Positions 1-12,358 of a DNA stretch of 47,515 bases are shown here, one piece after another. Every line of letters begins with the position of its first letter. Positions within the stretch are counted from its first letter, which is position 1. The DNA comes from Tetrahymena thermophila SB210 (Eukaryota > Ciliophora > Oligohymenophorea > Hymenostomatida > Tetrahymenidae): positions 1,907,372 to 1,954,886 of the forward strand of contig NW_002476559.1 in NCBI RefSeq assembly GCF_000189635.1, read 5' to 3'. The position numbers and the translations under genes are program-made. The notes below the pieces were generated by a model. It made no database searches, was not told the DNA's origin, and saw only the letters and a list, made by a program, of their open reading frames with translations.

Positions 1-438
1 TAGACAAATTCTAAAATCACTGCAATGCAAATTACTAATTTAGCAGTTAACCCTTATTGTCTAAGCTGTCCTACTGGTTTGACTACTGTCGATGCCAAAA
101 CTTCTGGAGGAAGATTTAGAAACTTGTAGTCTCAATCTGGATAAACATACTAATTGACATACAATGTTAATCCTTCTTAAATTACAAAGACAATATGTGT
201 TTCTTATGATTCAAATAACGTTATGACTGTAAACCCAACAAGCATAAATATTGCTTAAAACCAAATAACATGTACTTTTACTAACAATTCTTCACTTTAC
301 TATGACTCTAACTGCTAATACATTAGTAAGAAGTTGTGTTCCTCACAAAAATCAAGCTTTAATGATCAAGTAAGTACTAACAGTAATCTGTTGAGCATAT
401 CATTAGCCTTTGTAATGATTTTTGTAATATATATCTGA
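1..438 (+). CDS. Cys-rich GPI-type surface protein, 3' end (paralogue A)
   Basis: This is the C-terminal 145 codons of a gene that begins before the window. It reads from base 1 without a break in the ciliate code to a TGA at 436-438. The sequence aligns along its length with the C-terminal domains of the two complete genes that follow (shared motifs CPTGLT, RNLQ, ICVSYDSN, MTVNPTSI, SSLYYDS). It ends in a hydrophobic stretch after a Ser/Asn-rich spacer, as expected for a GPI-attachment signal. It is the first visible member of a head-to-tail tandem array. Function is inferred only: a cell-surface coat or antigen-like protein. The family resembles ciliate surface antigens in being Cys-rich and lipid-anchored, but I cannot assign it to a named serotype gene. 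Confidence 0.8.
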
Positions 439-2853
439 TAGAATCTTATATATCAATAAAAATTCAAATGTATTATTAAGTACATAAATGCTATATAAAG
501 AAAATTCAAGTTCTTCATTATTTGCTATGAAATAATAATGATAAAAGAAATAATTATATACTCAACAAAAAGATTAGGTATTCTATAATATAAAAGTAAG
601 TGCCTAATTAATAATCTAAGCAGTTTAGAAAGTATAAATTACATATATATATATAAATAAATATATTAGCAAAAATAAATTTATAAAATTCACATATTTT
701 TTTTATCTAAGATTTTTTTTGAATTTTAATTAATTATTTTATTATAATTTTAAAATTAATCATAAATTTATCTAACAAATTAAAAATTTAGTTAGACATT
801 ATTAATCAAAGCTATTTTACACTTAATTCTTGATAATTTATTTATATTAAATTTATATTAGAACACAAAAAATAAATCATAAAATTTAGTCAATTTATGT
901 TTACTATAAATAAAAAATCTAAGTTAATAATGAATGCGTTACAGATATGATGAATAAATTAACTTGGTTGTTTTTGTGTTTATAATATCTAATTAATTTA
1001 TCAAAAAAATAAATTAATCAAACGAGAATATTTTGATATAATTTTAATAGTTATTTTACTCAAAATATCTTATTTATTATTTTATATATTAAAAAAGTAT
1101 GATTGGACTTAATAATGTAATTTAATTTCAATTTACTTTTAATATAGGAATTAGATAAATAGTATTATTGAAATTTTCAATGTTGTTTAACAGATCAAAG
1201 ACCTAAATTAAAAATAAAAACAATTTAAAATTATATAAAATATATTTGATAAAATGAATATTCTGTTAGATGCTTAAAAATATTTCGAAATTTAAAAAAT
1301 AATAAAAATAGACAAAAAAAATAAATATAAATATTATCCTGAATTTATTATATATGCGTTTGAACTCTGTTGAAACTCATCAATACTTTAATAAAAATTC
1401 TGGTATTTTTTTCTATTTAGAACAAAATATTTAATTAATTCAGGAGATAAAATGCTTCTCTCAAAACACCATCAAAAAATTTGGGATATGTAACTTTCAT
1501 TAACTTTATTATGCAAATTTACACTTTTTAATCAATATTGGTTTCATTCTTGTTTCAAAAGTTGTATGTAGAAAAGGGAAATAGTATTCAATCAAAAAAT
1601 AAAATAGGCTTAAAGGATAACAAAACAGTGCTAATACTAAATCTAAAATTACAATTTAAAAGCATTTTATTATTAAAAATCTTGAAATTTATTTTATAAT
1701 CTATGTTTTTTAAATAAATAAGTAAAATTTTATATTAAAAAATATATTTATTTTATTCTTTTAATTCCATTACATATATTATTTAAAACTAACAAATATT
1801 TGTTCAAATGCGTTATAATCATCGAGTGATTTAAAGATTTTAATGTATTTTTCACTCTAAATTTTCAATTTTTTTTTTTTTTTTGATTAATTTAAAAATA
1901 AAATGTATTTTTCAACAAACAAAATTCTTGTTAAAATAAAATTATGATAAAAAATAAAAATAAATAATTTCATATATTGTTTTTATTTATCTTATTTCTT
2001 TCTCATTTTCTTTATTACTCTCTTAATTGTATATTTTAGAAGAAAGGAACTTATATTTGCTTCTGATGATTTGAGGTGAAAAAAATTTTCCTCAAATTGT
2101 AATCTAATGTTATATATCTTTGTTTAATTGTAAGGTAAAAATTTAATTAATTGAGGTAAAGATGATTTCTCTTAATTTAGATAAGGTGTTATAAATTCGA
2201 TTAAAGCTAAGGAGTTTAAGAAAGGATATTTAAGTGATTTCCAATAAAATATTATTAAGTAAATATTTTGCAATAAAAATCAAATATATTTCAAGGAAAC
2301 CCTATCTATTTAATTTAAAATTTAAAATATGATGATTAATTTGAACTAAAATTTAATTAAATCTATCTCAAAAAGACAAATCTTTCTCACATTTATTTGC
2401 GTAGCTAAATAATCGATATTGTCTAATAACCTTTATTTTGATTGGTGAGAAAATTTGTGAAAAAAACACCTCCTTTTAATCGAATTTAATTAAATTAGAA
2501 AAGCGATTTCAAAAAAAAAAATTCAAGCTAATATTTCGATTTGAACTTTGTTTTGTTTTTTATTTTCAGGTGATTTTTTATATTAATCAATATTTTGAGA
2601 AAAATTAAATCAGCTGCGTTGGCTCTCAATTTTTAACAGTCAATCAATATCTTTTAAATTTTAATATCCAAAATCTAATTATCTCATTATTAAAGCTCGA
2701 AAAGTGTAATCTTTGCATATAAAACTTTCATTTAATTACAAATAAAGTTTAATGATCAAAAATTGCATATATATATATGTAAATGGGGATTTTAGATTAT
2801 AATCATTAATATATAAAAAATTTAAAATAGTTAAGAATAAAATTAATTGATAA
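439..2853. other. Intergenic, AT-rich, upstream of paralogue B
   Basis: No coding frame with ciliate-gene character was seen on either strand. The stretch contains poly-A/poly-T runs and a small perfect inverted repeat (arms 2069-2076 and 2090-2097). Several short blocks recur in the same order upstream of paralogue C (near 1391-1410, the ACACTTTTTA block near 1520, and 2521-2550), so this flank was copied together with the gene. Confidence 0.7.
2521..2550 (+). promoter_or_regulatory. Duplicated upstream element, copy before paralogue B
   Basis: Counterpart of the block at 8289-8320. It starts 333 bp before the start codon of paralogue B, against 339 bp for the aligned start in paralogue C. 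Function is inferred only from conservation of sequence and position. Confidence 0.35.
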
Positions 2854-5800
2854 ATGAAATATCTCATAGCATTATCTCTGCTGATAATATTGCTAGCTGG
2901 ATCCATTCCAACTGCTACTGCATCAACTTGCAACTTCTTTTTGGATAGTGATGGTTCTTGTGTTTAAAAGTGCCTTTATCCTAAAATTGGAGATGCTGCT
3001 ACTAAATCATGCTTAGCTGATGACAGTTAATGTAAGACATATTACCTTAAAGAACCTAATGTTTGTGTTCCTTAATGCCCTAAGTTATTTAAAGCTTAAG
3101 CCGTTACTGATAAGAAATATTAAATTTGTGTTCCTTGCATTTTCTAAGATTCATAAGGAAACTGTTATGAAAATTGCCCTCCAGGCCTTATCACTGATTT
3201 AACTTCTTAAAAATGTTTGAGCTCACCCTCTTAATGTTAAGGATTCTATATTAAAGAAATGCAATCTTGTGTAAGTAATTGTCCACCTAATTTTACTGCT
3301 GATAAGACTTAAACACCTAGCGTTTGTATAAACTGTAAATTAAATGGAACTTGCCCTAACCAAAATGGAAATGCAAGTGGAAATAATGGAAATAACGGTA
3401 ATTCAAGTGGAAATAATGGAAATACTGGCGGAAATATTCCTATTAATAGTAACTGTGCTCTTTATCTCGCAGCTGATATGCAAGGATGTGGATCATAATG
3501 TCCTCCACAATAAATTGCTTTGGCCTAAGTTTAAGGTTAGTCTTATATTCAATGCTAGCTTTGTCCTGCTACAACTCTTTTTGTCAGTTATGATGGATCT
3601 ACATGTGTTAGTTAATGCGCTGCAGGTTAAGTTATTAATATGAAAACATTAAACTGTATCTAATAAGCTTAATGCACAAATAGTATCTTTACTGATGATA
3701 AAAACGTCTCTTGGTGTGTTGATAAATGTCCTCCTTAACTATAATCTGTCTCTGTTAGCAATCAAAGTTACACTAATTGCTAAGCTTGTCCAACTGGATA
3801 ATATTTGAGTATTGCAACTGGAAAATGTGTAAGCTCATGTGATATCTTAGACCCTACAGGAAAAATCTGTTTGCCTGATATATAGCATTGCATAGGATAT
3901 ATTTCTGTAGATTAGACTAAATGTTAGGCAAGTTGTAGCTCTGGTTAATATATTTCATAAGGTTTAATTGAAGGTCAATTTAACTGTGTTGCTAAATGTT
4001 AAGATTCTTAATACATTCTACAGAAATAGGATAATAAGAATTAAACCTTAAATTTATGTGTCGACAAATGTCCTCAATTTTAATATCCAGGATAAAACAA
4101 TATTTGCACTTCTGTTACAAACTGTTCAAATTATTTATCGATGGATGGAAAAAATTGCTTGACTTCATGTCCTGCTGGATAATTCCCTCAAACAGTACCA
4201 AATAAAAAAATTTAGGTCTGTATGCCTTGCTTCTAGAAACTATCTTCTGATGGTAAATCTTGCAACGCTAGCTGCGCTACAGGAGAATTATTTGATGTTG
4301 AACAAAAGAAATGTATTTCTTCTAGTTAATGCACTGGAATATAATAAAATGGTTTATGCTTATCAAAGTGCTAGCCAGGTTATTTACTTTAAGTAGATTC
4401 AAGCAATAATAAATCATGTGTCTTAATGAATGCCTGTCCTAATTACATTTCCTCAGATAGAAAATCCTGCGTTACAAGCTGTGCCTCTAAAGAAGGAGTT
4501 CTCACAGCTAACAATTTAAAAGTATGTGTAATCTGCCCTCTTGGTCTTGCTTCTGATGGAAAAAGCTGCTTAACTAGCTGTTAATCTGGCTAAATCTATG
4601 ATGTCTCTTCAAAATCTTGCATTAATTCTTCAAGTTGCTCAGGTATTTTGAGTGCTAATGGAAAAAGATGTGTAGCTGCTTGTGAATTCCCAGAAGTAAA
4701 GCCTTCTTCAACAGCTACTTAATGTTCTTACAAATGCAATAGTGGATAACTCTATTAGGATGGAGTTGGATGCATAGATCCTAGTAGTTGTACAGGATAT
4801 TAATCAGCCAACGGTCAATTCTGTGTTTCTAACTGTAATAGCATACGTTAAATTGTAGGAAGCAGTACTTCTACTCCCAAGACATGCCAAAAATGCCCAG
4901 ATGGGTAATATCCTTAAATTTAATCTGATAATTCAATATAATGCGTTGATAAGGATTCAAATCCAATTTCCAACATTTAAGACTAGTTGAGTGGTGTCTT
5001 GAATTCAAGTGGAGGCTCTACTTTAACACCAAGTCAAAAAGATGCTGTTAAAGATATACTTTAATAAGTCACAAAGGATTTTGAATCATCAATAACTTAA
5101 GCATAAAGCAGCTCCTCTGTTACTCCAGATTAATTACAGTCTATTATCCAGTCTGGAGTTTCCAATTTGAAAACTACTATATTTAATGTGTTAAAATAAG
5201 TTAATCCTTATGATGCTTCTACTAACATTGATCATAATAATAATAATGTTTAAGATTAGAATTCAATCGTTTTAGGCTCTTCAACAGTTTAAATCATAGC
5301 AGAAAAGTAGAAACCTGGTTTCGCATTCAAACTTAAATTCAATTTAAAGGATTTAATTGCTAGTTTTTCAACATCTCTTTAACAAGATAGCACCTAAGCT
5401 CCTACTCTTAGTTCTACTTCAAGTACTACCTCAACTTCTTCTTCTTCTTCGTCATCATCATCTTCCAGCTCTGTAAATAGTTCTAGCTCAGGTTAGAGTA
5501 TTGGTGATGCTACAGGCTAAACTGATTCGACAATTACAGCTATGCAAGTAACTTATTTATCTACTAACCCTAACTGCTCTACTTGTCCTACTGGTCTTAC
5601 TAGTATTGATACTTAGACATCTGGAAGATTAAGAAATTTGTAAGCAAGTACTGGTTAGACTTTCTAGCTAACTTATAATGTAGACCCTTCTCAAATTCAG
5701 AAAACAATTTGCGTATCTTATGATTCAAATAACAACATGACAGTAAATCCTACAAGTATAGATACTGTCAATAATTAAATAACTTGCACTTTTACTTCTA

Positions 5801-5970
5801 ATTCTTCTCTCTACTACGATTCCACTTGTTAGTACGTAAGCTAATCATTGTGTTCCTCATCAAATTCAAACAATAATAACTCAGGATTTAATGCATCAGT
5901 TACCCCAAGTTCTGGTAAGTTACTGAGCATTAGTGCTGCTTTAGGAATTATAGTACTTGCAATTTTTTGA
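2854..5970 (+). CDS. Cys-rich GPI-type surface protein (paralogue B)
   Basis: Intronless, 1,038 residues, with TGA at 5968-5970 as the only stop. The start is fixed by a TGA two codons upstream. Residues 1-23 form a signal peptide (MKYLIALSLLIILLAG...). From about residue 26 to 690 there are many CxxC-type repeats of the furin/growth-factor-receptor kind, with recurring SC.G.YL, CP.G and DGKSC patterns. A Gly/Asn-rich linker lies near residues 175-195. A conserved non-repeat domain follows (about 700-835, with a PGFAFKLKFNLKDL-like core). Then come a Ser/Thr tract from about residue 848, a second Cys-bearing domain, and a hydrophobic C-terminal tail (LLSISAALGIIVLAIF) typical of GPI anchoring. 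It likely sits on the outer face of the cell or ciliary membrane. Flanked by paralogues A and C on the same strand. Specific ligand or serotype role is unknown. Confidence 0.88.
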
Positions 5971-8606
5971 TTATATGATGAATTCTATTTTTAGCTAATC
6001 TTAACTAATATAAAATAAGTTTATAATAAATATATCATACTTTTTATAACTCGCAAAATAAATATATGTGCGTGCATTAAATAAATAAATTTATGAATTA
6101 CTAAAAAATATTTTATAAATTCGTTTAGCATAATCAAAGAATTATTTGATTTTTTCCATAAAATTTAAAAGACTAAATTCATTATCAAACAGGAACCTAT
6201 AAGCATAAATTATTGACTAATTAATTTATTATTTACTTACATAAATTAATAGATTGGAAAAGTAAATCTCAAATTAAAGCTAAAAATCTTTTTTAATTTT
6301 ATCAAATTTTTGGGATAAATTAATATTTTAGGTAATTAAATTGAAAATAGAAAATCAATTATTAATTACAAAAGAAAATCTAATTTAAAATTATTAATTA
6401 TACATAATTCTAAAAATTTAAATTTATTATGAGTTAAAAGCTTACAATTTACTGTCAATTCATAAATAAATATATACAGACTGAAAATTTTCATTTATTT
6501 AGGATAAATTTTTAACCTCAATGAATGAAGATTTATGGTAATTAAATGTGTATTCCTTATTTTAATAAACTCTTATATCTTTAAATTAGATTAATGACTT
6601 AAAATGGCTAGTTTATTTCTTTAAATTTCTTACTTTTTACAAAAAAAATAAATAGTTAAAAATGAATTTCTGCTTTTAAATAATATGTACTTTTAGAAAT
6701 TATTGTTTCTAATCTTTTTTAATTAAATTATTCATTGATTTACTATGATAAAAAGAACCATATCAAAAATAATGAAAATTTTACTATAAATTATCTCATT
6801 TTAAAACATATCGGTTTTATTACTAAAACAGTTTAAATGTTTTTACTTTTTTTTAAAAGAATAGGCAAAGTATTTTCTGAAGTTTATATTAAAATTTGAA
6901 TGATTAGATAACTTTTTATGTGAATAAAAACAAATAAAATTTTACTTAAAATATAAAAATCTTTTATAGAAAGCATTTAATAAGTTAATTTTGTTTAATT
7001 TAAGAATTTTTAAATAAAATAGTAAATAAATCTTAAATTCGACCAATTTAAATTTTGTAGAAGGAAAGAAAAATATAAATAGATAAATTTACTATAAAGA
7101 ATTACAAATATTTGATGGAATTAAGAAAGATAAGAAGATAAATTAATTTCACTAAAATAATAAATGATATTTAATTAGTAAAGCATACTGATGAATGCTT
7201 ATGAATAACTTATAATTAAAATCAAAAGATAGACAAATAAAAATACAATAAATAATTACCATAGTTTAATTAAATTCGCGCGTTAAAATTCATTTGAAGC
7301 CTGGATTGTCTTATTTTTAATAAAAACTCTGGTATTTTTATCTTCGAGAAAAAGAAAGCCTAATTAGAGGAAAAATTTAATTATGGTAAAAATCAAATTA
7401 AAGATATTGCAAATGTAACAAAATTTAGCTTTTTTGAACTTTTACACTTTTTACTTATTATTTTTATTCATTTTTTGTATTATTTAAAGTAATGTAAAAA
7501 AAAGACAAAAAAATTTTAAACAATTAAAATGCTGAAATAAGTTCTAAGTTATTTATCATCCAAAATTGGGATCATATTATCTATCTATTTATATTTTGGT
7601 AGAAAATATTTTTACTTTCTCATTTTATTTTTAAAAACAATTAAAAATTCATGCTGTACTAAATTCATTTAAAATATGTCAAGTAAGTTGATTTTAAATT
7701 AAATATGATTTTTCTTTTTTCTTATTGAGAGCTATTTATTTTTTGTTTAAAATATGTTCAAAAAATACAAAAAATAATAATAAAAGAGTATTGAATTAAG
7801 CTATTAATTAGTTAACTCCATACAATCTATTAGGAAGATATTTTGATTTTAGCCTCTTAGGATTTAATTAAAAGTTTTTCAAAAAGTAATCAGACAATAT
7901 TTACCCTTCGTTGATTTTGTAAGTTAAAAAAATAAAAGTGTGATTACTAAAAGTACTAATTTAATGCGCATATAAAATTTTTTTTAACTTAATCAGATTA
8001 GGGAGTCTACATTTTATTAAATAAAGAAATTTAAAGATACACAAATAAGTTAATTTTAAAAGGCTTAAAAGACAAAGTCTCAATAATAAAAATAAAAGTT
8101 TGACTGAAATAAAATGTATTTATTGATAAGTAATGTGCAGCATTTAGGAAAGAATAAGTATTTTAATATGATTAAATTTATATATAGAGTTTGCATTATT
8201 TATATTTTTGTGGTAAAGAATCTGTTAAGGCTGCACTAGTTGTTTCGAATTTAATTAAATATGTTAAAAAGAACTTTAGAAAAAATTAATTCAAGCTTAA
8301 ATTTCGAGATGAACTTTGGAAATTAAAAATTCAGGCAAATTAATTATTTTATAATCAATTAGATTTAATGGGTTGGAGGAAATATTAAATAGCCTATTCT
8401 CAAATTTTGTTTGTAATTTAGTTAATATTTAAGATCAAAAGTATTAGTTTTATCTTGGATACAAACACAGTTAATCAATCTAATTCTAAATTACATTAAT
8501 TGTAACATTCATTAATAAACAATAGGATTAAATAAACACTATAAATAAGGAGGGATTTTTGTATTAAGATTATAATTACTAATTAAAAAAAACAAAAAAA
8601 TATAAA
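5971..8606. other. Intergenic, AT-rich, upstream of paralogue C
   Basis: No supported gene. It contains diverged copies of blocks found upstream of paralogue B: the CTCTGGTATTTTTAT block at 7321-7340, the ACACTTTTTA block near 7445, and the element at 8289-8320. The rest is low-complexity A/T sequence. Confidence 0.7.
8289..8320 (+). promoter_or_regulatory. Duplicated upstream element of surface-protein genes
   Basis: A block of about 30 bp (ATTCAAGCTT...TTTCGA...GAACTTTG) matches 2521-2550 upstream of paralogue B with few differences. It lies about 335 bp before the aligned start codon in both genes. In a flank that has otherwise drifted a great deal, the retained sequence and distance suggest a regulatory element. 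It could also simply be residual duplication identity. Confidence 0.35.
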
Positions 8607-11600
8607 ATGACTCAAAAATAAGATAGAATGAAACATCTAAGAGTATTATCTCTGCTACTCATATTGTTTGCAGGATCTTCTATTGTTTCTGCAGATACTT
8701 GCAATTACTTTACCGACCCTTCTGATAACTCATGCGTATAAAAGTGTCTTTATCCTAAAGTGGGAGATGTTGTGACTTAAACTTGCTTTTCAGATGATAG
8801 CTATTGCAAATAGTTCTATAATTAACTGAAAAATATATGTCTCCCCTCCTGTCCTACACCCTTTAAGGCTTAACCTGCTCCTGGTAAGAACTATTAATTG
8901 TGTTCTCCTTGCCCTTACTAAGATTCCTAAGGTAATTGTTATCAATATTGCCCTCCAGACCTTATCACAGACACAAATACTAATATGTGCTTAAACTCAC
9001 CTCTATAGTGCAAAGGAGTCTACATTAGAGACAGATAACTTTGCACAAATACTTGTCCATATTTATATATTCTTGATAAGACTGCAATTGACCCTAAAAT
9101 CTGCGTTAGCTGTAAGATATTAGGAAATTGTTCAAGCTTGATTAATACTAATACTAATTCAAATTCTGGAAATAATACTAATTGCGCACTTTATCTTGGA
9201 GCTGATATGTAAACTTGCGCTGTAAAATGTCCACCTAAATAAATTGCTTTACCTTAAGTTAAAGGCTAGTAATATACTTAGTGTTAAGTTTGCCCTGATT
9301 CTACTCCTTATGTTAGTTATGATGGAACTTAATGTCTAGCAAGATGTGATTCTGGATAAGTAGTTGACTCTAAAACTTTAAATTGTATTATGGCATAATA
9401 ATGCACCACAAACTTGCATAGTGATAGCAAATAAATAAGTTGGTGTGTTGATAAATGCCCTCTCCCATTTTCTCCTTAACCCGTTAAAGGTTCAAATTAT
9501 AATTTTTGTGCACAATGTTATGCTGGGTAATACATAAATCTGATAGATCAAAAATGTGTAACTACTTGTGATATTGTAGATGCTACTGGAAAAATTTGTT
9601 TGCCATCAATTGTTTATTGTAAAGGATATATTTCTAAAGATTTGACTAAATGTTCTAACACTTGTGATCCTGGATAATATGTGAATAAAGGAAATTCTGA
9701 TGGTCAGTTTATCTGTGTTGATTCTTGCAAAAGTTCTTAAGTTATTTGGCAGCAACAGTTAGCCAATAACTAAGTCTAAAGTTAATGTACTGATGCATGT
9801 CCTGTTTATTATTTTGCTGGAGATAAAAATGTTTGTACTCATGTCGACAACTGTACAAGTTACTTATCAATCGATGGAAAATCTTGTTTGTCAAAATGTG
9901 CACCTGGACAAATTCCTTAAACAGTACCAAATAAAAAAGCTTAGGTCTGTACACCTTGTTTCTAGAAGGTTTCTAGTGATGGTAAATCTTGTGTTGCTGA
10001 TTGTGGTGCTAAAGAATTATATTTTGTTGATAATAAATAATGCCTTGATTCAACTTAATGTGATGGAATAGGTGGTATAAAAATAAATGGCCTATGCTTA
10101 AGTAAATGCTAACCTGGCTTTATACTGTAAGTAGACTCAAGCGGGAATAAGTCTTGTATCTCTCCCAGTAGCTGTTCTAATTACATTTCTTCCGATAGAT
10201 TATCTTGCGCTAAAAGTTGCGCAGTAAATGAAGGAGTTTTAACAGACAAAAACCTAAATTTTTGTGTAATCTGCCCTCTAGGACTTGATTCTGATGGAAA
10301 AACCTGTTTGAAAAGCTGCTAAACTGATTTTATATATGATGTTACAGCTAAATCATGTGTTTATTCAAAAAACTGCTCTAAAATGCTGAGCGCCAACGGA
10401 AAAAGATGCGTCAGTACTTGTGAATTTCCAGAAGTCAAACCATCCTCAACAGCCACTTAATGTGCTCTTTCATGTGCAACAGGTTAACTTTACTAGGATG
10501 GTGTTGGATGCATAGATCCTAAAAAGTGTACAGGATTTTAATCTGCAAATGGGAAATTTTGTGTTTAATACTGTAATAGTATAGGCTAAATAATAGATAA
10601 CACTACTTCAACTCCAAATACATGTAAAAATTGTCCAGATGGATAGTTTCCTTAAGTTTAATTTGATAAATCTATTTTATGCATTGATAAAAATTAAGAT
10701 TAGGTTACCAATATTTAAGATTAATTGAGTAATGCCTTAAAAACTTCAGGTGGAAGTACGTCTTTAACTCCTACTCAAACAGAAACTATCAAAGGTTTAT
10801 TTTAATCAATCACTAAAGACCTAGAATAATAAATTAGTTAAGCTATTAGTAATTCCAGTTAGCTAAATTCTCTGATCTAATCAGGAGTTTCAAGTTTGAA
10901 GAATTCAGTATTTAGTTTGCTCAAATAAATTCCTACTTAAGATGCTTCTACTAATATTGATCAGGCTAATAATTAAGTAACAGATTAGAATTAAATAATT
11001 TTAGGCTCAAGTACAATTTAGATTATTGCAGAAAAGTAGAAACCTGGCTTTGCATTTAAAATTTAATTCAATTTAAAGGATTTAATTGCTGGTTCTTCTA
11101 TTTCTCTTCAATAAGATAGCACTCAAGCTCCCACTTTTAGTTCTTCTTCTTCTTCGTCATCATCATCTAGTTTAGGTATTGGTAATGCAAAAGGTTAGAC
11201 TGATTCAACAATCTCTGCTATGCAAGTCGCTCATTTAGCAAACCACCCTTATTGCTCTAACTGTCCTACTGGCCTTACAACAATTGATGCTAAGACTTCT
11301 TTAAGATTTAGAAATTTGTAGTCAAGTTCTGGATCAACTTTCTAAATGACTTATGATGTTGATCCTTCTCAAATTCAGAAAACAATCTGTGTATCTTATG
11401 ATTCTAATTAAATCATGACAGTTAACCCTACAAGTCTAGATACTACCAACAACTAAATAACATGTACTTTTACAACTAATTCTTCACTTTACTATGACTC
11501 TACTTGTGAATATGTAAGTAAATCTTTGTGCTCTTCTTCAAATTCTAATAACAATTCCTCTTCAGGTTTTGATGCATCAATTGTAAGTTCTAGTAGGTTA

Positions 11601-11648
11601 CTTAGTGCTTCTGCTGCCTTAGTTATTACCTTCTTAGCTTTATTTTGA
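8607..11648 (+). CDS. Cys-rich GPI-type surface protein (paralogue C)
   Basis: Intronless; 1,013 residues from the first ATG (8607), or 1,006 from the in-frame ATG at 8628 that aligns with the start of paralogue B. Both leave a good signal peptide (core VLSLLLILFAG). The stop is TGA at 11646-11648. The order of parts is the same as in paralogue B: Cys-rich CxxC repeats, the domain with core PGFAFK and FNLKDLIAG, a shorter poly-Ser linker, the terminal domain with SSLYYDSTCEY, and a hydrophobic tail (LSASAALVITFLALF) fit for a GPI signal. It lacks most of the Gly/Asn linker of B, and the Cys-rich region differs by small insertions and substitutions, as in surface proteins under diversifying change. 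Probable role: cell-surface coat protein; the exact function is not recognisable. Confidence 0.87.
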
Positions 11649-12358
11649 TATACTGATTTATTTTACTTAAAATTGAATAAAATTTATTAATCAGTAAATA
11701 AAAACATCTATATTAATAAAATAATATAAATTTATATTATATCTTATAAAATATCTTGTTTTTTACTTTAATCACAAAATATTTGTGTTTGTTGTATTAT
11801 TTAAGATATTTATTCAATGAATAATTTTTTATTAGATTTATTTTTTTTAAATAAGGTAATTTCTTATATATTATGGTCTAATTTTTGTAAGTTTTTTTTT
11901 TTTTAAATTTAAAATAAGTATTTTTTTGTAAAAATAGAAAAAGCTTTAAGACAACAGGGAAGGAGTGAGGAACCATAGTAAATAAAAATAATTAAATTAA
12001 ATTATCTGATAATAATTTTATAACATAAATTATATAAATTATAGTTCCATTTTAAAATTATATTTTTTAAAGAAGATTTAATTTATTAATCTCATTCATT
12101 TTTATTATAATGATTAGCTCATACCTAATGAAAAAATGCTTTTTTAGATAAATTAAAATTTATATCTATCAATAAAGCTTTATAAAACTTTTTAAACATT
12201 AATAACAAATTTAGATTAATTTATCCCAAACTTATCACTAATCGAATAAATAAATAAATAGATTATAAAAGAGTTTAAAATATTCAAAAAATAATAAAAT
12301 AAAATAAAAAATAAATACATTTTAAGTTATTATTTTATTTAAGATAAGATAAATATTT
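11649..12358. other. Intergenic between convergent genes
   Basis: This is the 3' flank shared by the surface-protein array and the TPR gene, which converge. It is A/T-rich with homopolymer runs. A short purine-rich patch near 11957-11980 stands out in base composition, but I see no gene or structure in it. Confidence 0.65.

Noticed and set aside
2736..2933. A minus-strand frame over the start of paralogue B
   Set aside because: It overlaps the signal-peptide region of a well-supported plus-strand gene and consists mostly of A/T-rich chance codons.
11940..11985. Purine-rich patch after paralogue C as an RNA gene
   Set aside because: No pairing, no tRNA box pattern and no terminator were found.
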